Assembly: GCA_002495065.1 (NCBI GenBank)
Contig: DADT01000022.1
Location: forward strand, 23,730 to 67,185
From: Methanoregula sp. UBA471
GTDB lineage: Archaea; Halobacteriota; Methanomicrobia; Methanomicrobiales; Methanospirillaceae
DNA length: 43,456 bases
Reading direction: 5' to 3'
The first letter of the stretch is position 1. Each line of letters begins with the position of its first letter. The notes beneath the pieces were generated by a model that ran no database searches, was not told where the DNA came from, and saw nothing but the letters and a program-made list of their open reading frames with translations. The translations under genes were made by a program, and so were the position numbers. Positions 24,481 to 31,462 of this stretch are shown here, in pieces.

Positions 24481-24860
24481 TTAAACAGTCGCTCTTGTTA
24501 TCCCGCCTGAATTTCCGGGCACATAGGGAATAATTTCAGAGACTGCTGGAAAAACATCGTAGCTGTCGATGAGATCCTGAAGATTCAGCCGGTTTTTTAC
24601 AGCATAATACCCCTGGTGAATTATTTCTGTCGCGAGAGGGGAGCAGATATGTATGCCGAGGATGCGCTCATCATCACTGTCAGCAACGATTTTTACCACT
24701 CCACGGGTATCACCAATCATTGCAGTTCTCGATACGGTATTCATGAGGGTGCAACGGGTGATGGTGGAATGACCACGCCTGTCCGGATATCAATGCCTTC
24801 TGTTGCCAGATACCTTCTCACCAGAATTGACTGCCGGGCAGGTTTCCGAAACAGATCCTA
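24481..24860 (-). pseudogene. Remnant of a MerA/Lpd-type flavin disulfide oxidoreductase
   Basis: The frame at 24481-24744 encodes the C-terminal dimerisation domain of mercuric reductase/dihydrolipoamide dehydrogenase-like enzymes (GDTRGVVKIVADSDDERILG, then HICSPLATEIIHQGYYAV and DVFPAVSEIIPYVP). Just upstream, in a different frame, a fragment ILVRRYLATEGIDIRTGVV resembles the NAD-domain stretch of the same family. It is cut by stops and joined without the missing ~150 residues in between. FAD-binding and redox-cysteine parts are absent. The gene is therefore a decayed remnant, sitting at the 3' end of the encapsulin/rubredoxin block. Confidence 0.7.
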
Positions 24861-25036
24861 CAGATAGCACAGGACTCCCGGCCAAACGTCACAATTATTT
24901 TTATCCGGACTTCTTTATCTTCTGGTATATTTTCTCATGTTTCCCCGACATTTTTCTTTTTGCCAAGGGCTTTGACAAATATCGAGGTTTCTCTGCGTTT
25001 CGGTGTTTCAGAGCAGGGACGAAACGATATCTTCAA

Positions 25037-25213
25037 TCAGTCTTGAACTATGACAAACTGGTCTTTTCCCGCACCGCATTCCGGACATACCCAGTCCTCC
25101 GGGAGTTCAGCAAATTGTTCACCCGCCGGGATCCCGCCAGACGGATCCCCGACTTCCGGATTATAGATATATCCACATATCAGGCATTCATAAAGATTCA
25201 TTCCGGTTTCCAT
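25037..25213 (-). CDS. Rubredoxin
   Basis: The 58-residue protein has the two Cys knuckles of rubredoxin: C10-x2-C13 in YECLICGYIYNPE and C43-x2-C46 in WVCPECGAGKDQF, with the usual GDPSGGIPAGEQFAELPEDW between them. One iron is bound by four cysteines. It is a small cytoplasmic electron carrier, in anaerobes often the donor to superoxide reductase, rubrerythrin or flavodiiron proteins. ATG 25213 is preceded by GGAG at 5 nt; an internal ATG at M5 is possible. It lies downstream of the winged-helix gene in the same direction as the superoxide dismutase and encapsulin genes, fitting an oxidative-stress block. It is short and easily missed, because longer antisense frames cover it. Confidence 0.95.
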   Translation of the reverse strand: METGMNLYECLICGYIYNPEVGDPSGGIPAGEQFAELPEDWVCPECGAGKDQFVIVQD

Positions 25214-25293
25214 GGGCGCTCCGGGTTCTTACGTTGCAGGCAGGATAAATTTTTTTTATCTCGGATTGATCCCCAATGAGTATACAATGCCAG

Positions 25294-25539
25294 TCAGGCG
25301 TTTACCCCCTGAAGTTGGGGAAATACAACCGGACGGTTCTGATAAATAATACTGCGTGCATCGCGGAAATTGAACTTTTCGATGATCAGGTGCTGCTCCT
25401 TGAGTTTCTTCAAAGCATAACGGACGGTGCGTGGCGCAAGATGGGTTTTTGTCACAATGTCCTTGTGCGTCATTTCACCACCGGCCCTGAGTATCTCCAG
25501 GACTTTTTTTGATGACTGGGGTAGTAGTAAGGTAGTCAT
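25294..25539 (-). CDS. Small winged-helix transcription regulator
   Basis: An 81-residue single-domain wHTH protein. The recognition helix region is LAPRTVRYALKKLKEQHLI, followed by a short wing (FNFRDARSIIYQN). The pattern resembles MarR/ArsR-like or Lrp-type DNA-binding domains without any ligand domain. It starts 18 nt after the stop of the 126-residue gene, and it probably regulates this oxidative-stress/encapsulin block. No metal-binding cysteines are present, so redox sensing, if any, is not by cysteine. No strong Shine-Dalgarno is seen before the ATG. Confidence 0.8.
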   Translation of the reverse strand: MTTLLLPQSSKKVLEILRAGGEMTHKDIVTKTHLAPRTVRYALKKLKEQHLIIEKFNFRDARSIIYQNRPVVFPQLQGVNA

Positions 25540-25557
25540 TTCAAGAGGACAAGGGAT

Positions 25558-25938
25558 CTAGCTGCATCCTGTCCCGCATCCCTCCTTTGATCCCTCGTCA
25601 GACTCTTCCTTATCTGCAAGAATCTGCGCCAGCGCCTTTTCGACAAAATCATCGAATGTATCCATCTTTCCCCAGTTTTCAATCGAAAAATTCTCTGAGA
25701 TCTCCGGGTCGGAAAAAACAAGGACATTTCCTTCTTCATTGAGTCCGGATATGTATTTTATCGCGTGGTGAAGATGGTGCAGACGATCCGGCTGATCATA
25801 GGGGTTCAGGACCGGGCTGTCCTGCTTCCTCGGTATCCTTGCCATAACAAGCCAGTACGATTTTGCATCCCGTGCATCTACGTAAATCTCGTGATCCTGT
25901 TCAAATTTTTTCAGATGATCTTTCATGTTTTTTATCAT
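25558..25938 (-). CDS. Unknown 126-residue protein in encapsulin cluster
   Basis: I do not recognise this family. The protein is acidic, with a His-rich segment (DRLHHLHHAIKY), an alpha/beta-looking centre (GNVLVFSDPEI) and a C-terminal Cys tail (EGCGTGCS) after a Glu/Lys-rich linker. The CxxxC tail could bind a metal or an iron-sulfur cluster, or form a redox disulfide. ATG 25938 is chosen because AAAGGTGA lies 5 nt upstream; GTG 25947 is the longer option. It begins about 35 nt downstream of the encapsulin stop on the same strand, so it is very likely co-expressed with the shell. No cargo-loading peptide is visible. Confidence 0.75.
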   Translation of the reverse strand: MIKNMKDHLKKFEQDHEIYVDARDAKSYWLVMARIPRKQDSPVLNPYDQPDRLHHLHHAIKYISGLNEEGNVLVFSDPEISENFSIENWGKMDTFDDFVEKALAQILADKEESDEGSKEGCGTGCS

Positions 25939-25972
25939 TCCTGTCACCTTTCCTTGGGGAACCTGGTTTTAC

Positions 25973-26767
25973 TCACCCCTGCTTGAGGACGCAGATTGCT
26001 TCCGGTGCACGGATCAGGAGTGCCAGGCTCGCAATGACATAGAAATCCAGACCGTCACCGACAGGACCATTATATCCAATAGTCATATCCTGCCCGACGA
26101 CAATTGTCGCATACTGTCGTCCCGATGCGAGAATCACCCCTCCCTTTTTAAGAACCGGGGCTTTCACAACGCCATCTGAAACAATCCCCCGTATATGATC
26201 CAGTTCGGTCCCGGCACCCTGAGGGTAACGCCGTAAGAGCAGGTTATACAGGGATGGAGCAAGAGCCATGCAGTAAGGCCCATGGAACCCGGCATCATCA
26301 AGTCTGGTGACCGATTCTATGATTTGATCAGCTGCAGTCCCGATTTTGTCCCATTTCGTCAGGGTCTGGGAACAGGAACCCTCTGCAGTTAACAATCCCG
26401 GGGAACCCTCCACTCCGTTGAAAATTATCTGGTCTTCTTTTGCGGCGCAATCAATTGCGGCACATGCCACAGGACCCATATCGAGAATCAGCTGATCTTT
26501 TTCAAATGACGCAAGATCCCGCTTGCCAAGACTGAATTCTGACTTTATCTCATTAACAGGGACAAATGTACTACCGGAAATACCTTCTTCCAGAACACAA
26601 TCGCTTACCGGTACGACCTTCAGTCCAAAACCGAATGGCCCGTCCATTGCAATGATTCTGCGTCCGGCAAGCTGACTTTTTGCCGCTTCAATCATGGTAC
26701 TGTCAAGCAGTTTCCATGTCCCGGCTCCAAGGGGAGCCTCCTCACGTCCCAGATATCGATTTTCCAT
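25973..26767 (-). CDS. enc: Family 1 encapsulin shell protein
   Basis: The 264-residue protein has the encapsulin (HK97-fold, linocin M18-like) pattern: an N-terminal helix with NRYLGREEAPLGAGTW, LAGRRIIAMDGPFGFG, and a middle segment (CAAKEDQIIFNGVE), then HGPYCMALAPSLYNLL and the C-terminal QDMTIGYNGPVGDGLDFY. Subunits self-assemble into an icosahedral protein compartment that packages cargo carrying a short C-terminal targeting peptide. The preceding gene encodes exactly such a ferritin-like cargo. ATG 26767 has AGGGGTGA about 5 nt upstream; GTG 26776 overlaps the ferritin stop by 4 nt. Function is iron storage and protection from oxidative stress, by family analogy. Confidence 0.94.
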   Translation of the reverse strand: MENRYLGREEAPLGAGTWKLLDSTMIEAAKSQLAGRRIIAMDGPFGFGLKVVPVSDCVLEEGISGSTFVPVNEIKSEFSLGKRDLASFEKDQLILDMGPVACAAIDCAAKEDQIIFNGVEGSPGLLTAEGSCSQTLTKWDKIGTAADQIIESVTRLDDAGFHGPYCMALAPSLYNLLLRRYPQGAGTELDHIRGIVSDGVVKAPVLKKGGVILASGRQYATIVVGQDMTIGYNGPVGDGLDFYVIASLALLIRAPEAICVLKQG

Positions 26768-26772
26768 AAGTT

Positions 26773-27141
26773 TCACCCCTGCGCTGGTTTCAGCGATCCA
26801 ATGGTAGTCATTCCCTTATCTTTCGTTTCCTGCGATGGCTGCCCGATTTCAGCTGCTATAGCGTCAACTTCTTTGGTACCTTTGCTGAGGTATTCATCTT
26901 CATCTCCGGTCAGAATGGATAAGAGACGGTCAAATTCCCCGGCATGAACCCGTTCTTCATTCGCAATATCGATGAGCACCGCCTTTGCAAGGGGATTTTC
27001 AGTAGCCTCTGCATGAGCAAGATATGTGTGTACTGCTTCATGTTCCGCGGCCAGATCCAGACGTATCGCCCGAATGAGTTCTCCCGGCGTTAAAGGGCGA
27101 TCCGGGATTTTTCCGCTGAATGGATTGACAAATTCTGGCAT
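26773..27141 (-). CDS. Encapsulated ferritin-like cargo protein (EncFtn)
   Basis: A 122-residue two-helix ferritin-like protein. Iron-site candidates are E33 and H38 in AAEHEAVH, and E63 with H66 in NEERVH (ExxH). In encapsulated ferritins such half-bundles form a diiron ferroxidase site only as dimers and rings. After a flexible linker the C terminus ends TTIGSLKPAQG, a typical encapsulin cargo-loading peptide (consensus around TIGSLK). The gene overlaps the shell gene or abuts it, so the two are translationally coupled. It would oxidise Fe(II) and deliver iron into the shell. The assignment is strong from motif plus neighbour. Confidence 0.94.
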   Translation of the reverse strand: MPEFVNPFSGKIPDRPLTPGELIRAIRLDLAAEHEAVHTYLAHAEATENPLAKAVLIDIANEERVHAGEFDRLLSILTGDEDEYLSKGTKEVDAIAAEIGQPSQETKDKGMTTIGSLKPAQG

Positions 27142-27236
27142 TACTCTTTCCTCTTAGGTGATTTTTCCTTTGGATGGTCCGATTCTGCTTAAATTTCAAC
27201 TCTGTTACATCAGATGCCGGCTATCCCGGTTCCGGA

Positions 27237-27857
27237 TTATTTCTTCAGTGCATCAAACCGTTTACCTGCCATTTCCCAGTTCACGATGTTCCAGAATGCC
27301 TCGACAAATTTTCCACGGTCGTTCTTGTAGTCCAGGTAGTACGCATGCTCCCACACGTCAAGCACCAGGAGAATGGGAAAACCAGGGATAATATTTACAT
27401 TATGCTTCTCCAGCTGGAGGATAAGCGTCCTCTGTGTTTTTTCACAAAAAGTCAGCACTGCCCAACCGGAACCTTCAACACTCAGTGCAGTCTGGCTGAA
27501 TTCTTTTTTAAACCGGTCAAATGTTCCGTACTCTTCATCGATGGCTTTTGCCAGATCGCCTTTCGGAGCGCCCCCGCCTCCCCTGCCAGCCGGGGCTAGA
27601 TTCTCCCAGAACCGGTTGTGCAGGCGGTAACCCCCGAAATGGAATGAAAGCTCTTTGAGAACCGCTTTCATGTCGAGATCGGTGTTATCCTTTCGGGCTT
27701 TGTCAAGTTTTTCCAGAACTGCATTTGCACCATTGACGTATGCCTGGTGATGTTTCTGGTAGTGCAATTTCAGCTGTTCTTCCGATATATGCGGTTTTAA
27801 GGCATCGTAGTCATAGGGTAATTTCGGCAGTGAATATACCTTATTTACTTCAGTCGT
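27237..27857 (-). CDS. sod: Fe/Mn superoxide dismutase, apparent ACG start
   Basis: The 206-residue protein has all four metal ligands: H32 (LHYQKHH), H80 (YRLHNRFW), D167 and H171 (DVWEHAYY). It dismutates superoxide in the cytoplasm. The frame is open well upstream of the first standard start (TTG 27767), and that codon would delete the N-terminal domain up to the first metal ligand. A perfect AGGAGGTG ends 5 nt before ACG 27857, which gives (M)TEVNKVYSLPKLPYDYDAL, the expected N terminus. No ATG, GTG or TTG is in frame there. Either ACG is used as the start, or a point change T to C has crippled expression. The gene heads the encapsulin block, with 95 bp to the ferritin. Confidence 0.9.
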   Translation of the reverse strand, partial: TTEVNKVYSLPKLPYDYDALKPHISEEQLKLHYQKHHQAYVNGANAVLEKLDKARKDNTDLDMKAVLKELSFHFGGYRLHNRFWENLAPAGRGGGGAPKGDLAKAIDEEYGTFDRFKKEFSQTALSVEGSGWAVLTFCEKTQRTLILQLEKHNVNIIPGFPILLVLDVWEHAYYLDYKNDRGKFVEAFWNIVNWEMAGKRFDALKK

Positions 27858-27861
27858 ATGA

Positions 27862-27869
27862 GCACCTCC
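27862..27869 (-). promoter_or_regulatory. Strong Shine-Dalgarno that fixes the sod start
   Basis: AGGAGGTG on the minus strand lies 5 nt before ACG 27857. The spacing points to that codon as the start. The GTG inside the site itself opens another frame that stops within a few codons. Confidence 0.75.
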
Positions 27870-28231
27870 TGATTTTGTATGGACATCTCATGAGGGATTT
27901 GTCCTTCCCTGTCAGGGGGTTCAGTATGTGATATTAAAGAATCTTGCCCAAAAAGCAGTTTTTGATTTAAAAATTGAAACAATACCGGAAAAACACCGGT
28001 TGTTGTGCATCAGTGAAGGCTATCGTCTTTTGAATATTAAGTGTCTGCAGGCTTGTGATAAATGCACGGACGTCAGGAAACACCCCCAGCATGAGATCAC
28101 AATTTTACAAGCGACTTCACGAAGGATTGATCTATAGGTCCTCAGTGAAAATGTTAATCGTTCCTCTACCGTACTTTTCTTGGGTAAACCAGGGAGAAAA
28201 TCTCTTTTATAGGAGTGAATTATTCAGCTTT
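27870..28231. other. Intergenic upstream of sod
   Basis: The 5' region of the superoxide dismutase gene, probably holding its promoter (TTTAATAT on the minus strand near 27932-27939). A 69-codon frame on the plus strand (27928-28137) has no family resemblance and is not called as a gene. Confidence 0.35.
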
Positions 28232-28440
28232 GTAGAAACCCTGAGTGTTCAACGAATTGCGAATCACCTATTATCGGAGGGGACAGTCCCTGTTCCCCCG
28301 AACCGCCCTTGCTTTGCGATTGTGTCGTATTACCTCCTCTGGAGTTATCGCTCCAGGGGGGTGCCACAGCGTCGGGGAGGTGGAGGCATTACATGCCGTA
28401 GCCCAAAAAAATAGCGTTAAAAAAATATTTTAGGATTTCC
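28232..28440 (+). mobile_element. MITE-like element, copy C
   Basis: Same family and orientation as copies A and B, 209 bp, from GTAGAAACCCTGAG to TAGGATTTCC. The right end has lost the GTAGAAA-type terminus and instead runs into the link segment (CATGAAAAT...), which is the inverse of the situation at copy A. No coding capacity. Confidence 0.78.
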
Positions 28441-28614
28441 CATGAAAATAAATTAAACAGATGTGAGTAATGGAATGTTTATTCTTCAAATTATTTGCGA
28501 TGAACCCTGCCGCCCCCGACGGGGCGCGACCGCGGCGGATCAGTTTCTAAAATGTATAGCTGTAAACACCGCACTGCCCCGCCGTGCCTCGGAGAGGCCC
28601 TGAGGCGGGGAGCC
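28441..28614 (-). repeat. Two-hairpin repeat plus link, inverted copy
   Basis: In reverse complement this stretch reads the first hairpin (CCGCCTCAGGGCCTCTCCGAGGC, shown by its stem GCCTC/GAGGC), a spacer with CGGTGTTTACA, the second hairpin, then the AT-rich link. The part 28441-28572 is an inverted copy of 1-130. The first hairpin matches copy 1 at 24061-24092 almost base for base. Confidence 0.8.
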
Positions 28615-28892
28615 CTCAAAAATTACATGGTGTAATGATTTTCATGGTTCGGGTGTGAACTCTCATTCATGCACGTTTCTCCTAAGCCAACTTTACAGGA
28701 ATAAAAAAAAAGAGAATTATGGCCATCTTTCAAAAAATGAAAATGAATTTCTCTCAGATATAGCCCTGAATCAGTTCTTCGCTTACTTCGGAAAATGAAT
28801 GAGTATGAATACTGTTCTCTTGCCTTAGTTTCTGTACTATTGCTAAATTCTTAATAACCAAAAAGGAGTAAGACTGGTGTGGAATTACAACA

Positions 28893-29564
28893 ATGGCAAA
28901 AGTCACCCAGTACAGCGCAGTAAACCTCATTTCGGAAGCCGGTGTGGATCCCGATACCTGGAATTCTATCCCGACGGATGAAGTCGTTGAAAAGACGGCA
29001 AAGGCTGTGGAAAGTCGTGGGATACGAGTCATCATTGCCAGAAATGCCAGCGATGCCCTTTCGGTGCTCAGAAAAGTTATCCCAAAGGGTGCGGAAGTCA
29101 TGAACGGCTCCTCGACTACCCTCATCGAGATTGGATATGAAGAATATATTTCAGGAAACCGGTCGGGCTGGAAGCTGATGCACGACGTCATAACTGCGGA
29201 AAATAATGATGACAAACGGGCAGAACTGCGAAGAAAATCCGTTGCTTCGGAATACTTTGTATCCAGTGCAAATGCACTCTCCCAGACCGGTGAAATCGTT
29301 GCGTGCGATGCAACCGGGAGCCGTGTGGGAGCATGGCCGTTTGCTGCCGGGCATCTCATCCTTGTGGTCGGTATTAATAAGATTGTCCCGAGTCTTGAGG
29401 ATGCGTTAAACCGTGTGCGGCAGTATGCCTATCCCCTTGAGAATGCCCGGGCAAAGAGGGCGTACGGGACCCCGAGTATCATCGGAAAATGCGTCATTCT
29501 TTCACATGAAAAAAATGAGGGGAGAATCATTCTTATTCTCGTGAAAGAGGCATTGGGATATTAA
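28893..29564 (+). CDS. LUD-domain (LutC/YkgG-like) protein
   Basis: The 223-residue protein belongs to the LUD (DUF162, YkgG/LutC) family. Family segments visible are KGAEVMNGSSTTLIEIGYEE, SVASEYFVSSANALSQTGEI, and LVVGINKIVPSLEDALNRVR. In bacteria LutC works with LutA and LutB in lactate oxidation, but stand-alone versions are common in anaerobic archaea and their role is open. No LutA or LutB neighbour is seen. The gene is preceded by about 280 bp free of genes and followed by 142 bp before the histidine kinase. Confidence 0.85.
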   Translation: MAKVTQYSAVNLISEAGVDPDTWNSIPTDEVVEKTAKAVESRGIRVIIARNASDALSVLRKVIPKGAEVMNGSSTTLIEIGYEEYISGNRSGWKLMHDVITAENNDDKRAELRRKSVASEYFVSSANALSQTGEIVACDATGSRVGAWPFAAGHLILVVGINKIVPSLEDALNRVRQYAYPLENARAKRAYGTPSIIGKCVILSHEKNEGRIILILVKEALGY

Positions 29565-29706
29565 CGGGGAAATAACTAAGAAATTTTAAGGGGCAGATAT
29601 ACTCTATGGATACGTCTCAATTTTTGAAGATCAGGGAAAGTTATATCTGATTCTTTGATAGTCTATCGATACGTATTTTTAAAAAAATCCTTCGGAAAGA
29701 ACATCG

Positions 29707-31461
29707 ATGATACATCTGTTGCATCAAGATACCGATAAAAACGTCCTCGAAACAACCCGACGTTATCTTGAAAAAGATGGCAGATTCTCAGTTTGTTCTT
29801 TGGATTCTCTCAATGATGCTCTGAAAAGTCTTGAAAACCGGAGGTTTGATGTCATCGTATCCGGACAACCGGATGGAATTGAACTTCTCAAAGTCATGAA
29901 GACACGGGATAGTGTAGTTCCTTTCATCTTCTTTTCCGAACCCATGGGGGGGAAAACGGTCATTGAGGCATTGAATCTTGGTGCCGATTATTTTTTGGTA
30001 AAGGAGAAAGGATCTGAGGCCGAGTTTGCCAGGCTTCAACATCTGGTCGAAAGAGTCATTGCGCGTCCGAAAATGAAAGGGAAAATTCAGGATTCGGTAA
30101 AAATTACGGAGGAAAATCCTGCACCGGTGGTGCGAGTCTCAAAAGAGGGTATTCTTCTTTATGCAAATCCCGCAGCGTACCCCCTGCTGGAGAAATGGGG
30201 AGTTACTCTCGGAAGTGTATTGTTCGATCTTGTCAAAGGAACAGTCAATAAATCACTTTTCAATAGTACATTGATAAAGACTGAGATCGAGCCCGGGGAG
30301 AAATCCTACCTCTTCACATTCAGACCTGGAGAATACGAAAGCAGCTTATCTGAATTGACTGAAAAAAAGAAGGCTTCAGATCTATCACATGCCAATGTTG
30401 CCCTGAAAGAGGAAATCGCGCAGAGGAAACTCGCCGAAGCAACAACGAGAAAGACGCTGTCATTGCTTAACGCTGCCCTCGAGTCAACCGCTGATGGAAT
30501 TCTTGTGGTTGACAGCAGGGGAAAGATTACCGGTTTCAACAGAAAATATGTGAATATGTGGAATATACCCGATGCAGTCATGGAATCCAAAAAACGAAGT
30601 ACGGTAATCGAACATATGAAAACGGAATTAAAGGATCCTGATGGTTACATGGCCCGCGTTAACGAACTGGCTGAACATCCGGAACGTGAGAGCTATGACA
30701 TGCTGGAACTGAATAACGGAAGGATCCTTGAACAGTACTCAAAACCCCAGAAGATCGGGAATGCTGTTGTCGGCAGAGTCTGGAATTTCCGGGATGTCAC
30801 CGATCGTAAGCAGACCGAGGAAAACCTTCTTGCATCCTTAAGGGATAAAGAAGTGATGCTCCGCGAGATTCATCACCGGGTTAAAAATAATCTCCAGATA
30901 GTATCAGGGCTGCTCGATATGACGAGGAAACGGTCCCAGGACCCGGCAACTACCAGTATCCTGATGGATATGATGATGAAAATTGATACCATGGCACAAA
31001 TACATACCCGCTTGTATGAAAGCAAGCAATTTAATAAAATTGACATGAATACCCAGATACGGGACCAGGTTTCTGCCCTGACCAACATTTATTCCACAAA
31101 GAACTGTGAAATCTCGACTATCATTAAATCTTCATCGCTCTACCTCTCCGTTGATCAGGCCATTCCCTGTGCACTCATGGTGAATGAGATCCTGACTAAT
31201 GCATACAAGCATGCATTCAGGGGTCGCGAACACGGAACAATTGAAATTTCAGCATTCCAGGAAAACGGACACATGACAATCAGCATACGCGATGATGGAA
31301 TTGGTATCAGCAGGGATCTCGACACCGCTCATACCACCAGTCTGGGATTCAAGCTTATCAGAGCGTTAATACAGTTCCAGTTAAAAGGATCATTCACCAT
31401 AAACAATGATAATGGGACAGAAATAATTGCAAAATTCCCTATCCAGACAGCTGGTATCTGA
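29707..31461 (+). CDS. Histidine kinase with degenerate receiver, PAS and HisKA_2
   Basis: The 584-residue cytoplasmic sensor kinase has no TM segment. Residues ~1-120 form a receiver-like domain, but the N-terminal acidic pair is gone (HLLHQDTDK), and the phosphoacceptor region reads DVIVSGQPDGIELL, lacking the Asp and several residues; it cannot be phosphorylated normally. A weak PAS-like stretch (about 135-200), a coiled coil, and a clearer PAS (about 255-370, ESTADGILVVDSRGKITGFN) follow. Then come HisKA_2 with LREIHHRVKNNLQ (phosphohistidine) and an HATPase_c with NEILTNAYKHAF and DDGIGI. The response regulator gene overlaps its stop codon region, so they form a pair. Confidence 0.9.
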   Translation: MIHLLHQDTDKNVLETTRRYLEKDGRFSVCSLDSLNDALKSLENRRFDVIVSGQPDGIELLKVMKTRDSVVPFIFFSEPMGGKTVIEALNLGADYFLVKEKGSEAEFARLQHLVERVIARPKMKGKIQDSVKITEENPAPVVRVSKEGILLYANPAAYPLLEKWGVTLGSVLFDLVKGTVNKSLFNSTLIKTEIEPGEKSYLFTFRPGEYESSLSELTEKKKASDLSHANVALKEEIAQRKLAEATTRKTLSLLNAALESTADGILVVDSRGKITGFNRKYVNMWNIPDAVMESKKRSTVIEHMKTELKDPDGYMARVNELAEHPERESYDMLELNNGRILEQYSKPQKIGNAVVGRVWNFRDVTDRKQTEENLLASLRDKEVMLREIHHRVKNNLQIVSGLLDMTRKRSQDPATTSILMDMMMKIDTMAQIHTRLYESKQFNKIDMNTQIRDQVSALTNIYSTKNCEISTIIKSSSLYLSVDQAIPCALMVNEILTNAYKHAFRGREHGTIEISAFQENGHMTISIRDDGIGISRDLDTAHTTSLGFKLIRALIQFQLKGSFTINNDNGTEIIAKFPIQTAGI

Positions 31462-31462
31462 A

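Noticed and set aside
24867..24960. Mini frame on the minus strand with SCAICRIC
   Set aside because: It has about 36 codons with no good start. The cysteine pattern is probably chance beside the oxidoreductase remnant.
24803..25279. 158-codon plus-strand frame
   Set aside because: It is antisense to the rubredoxin gene, which has both Cys knuckles and a Shine-Dalgarno. The frame has no family resemblance.
27928..28137. 69-codon plus-strand frame upstream of repeat copy C
   Set aside because: It starts with GTG, has no family resemblance, and overlaps the likely promoter region of the superoxide dismutase gene.
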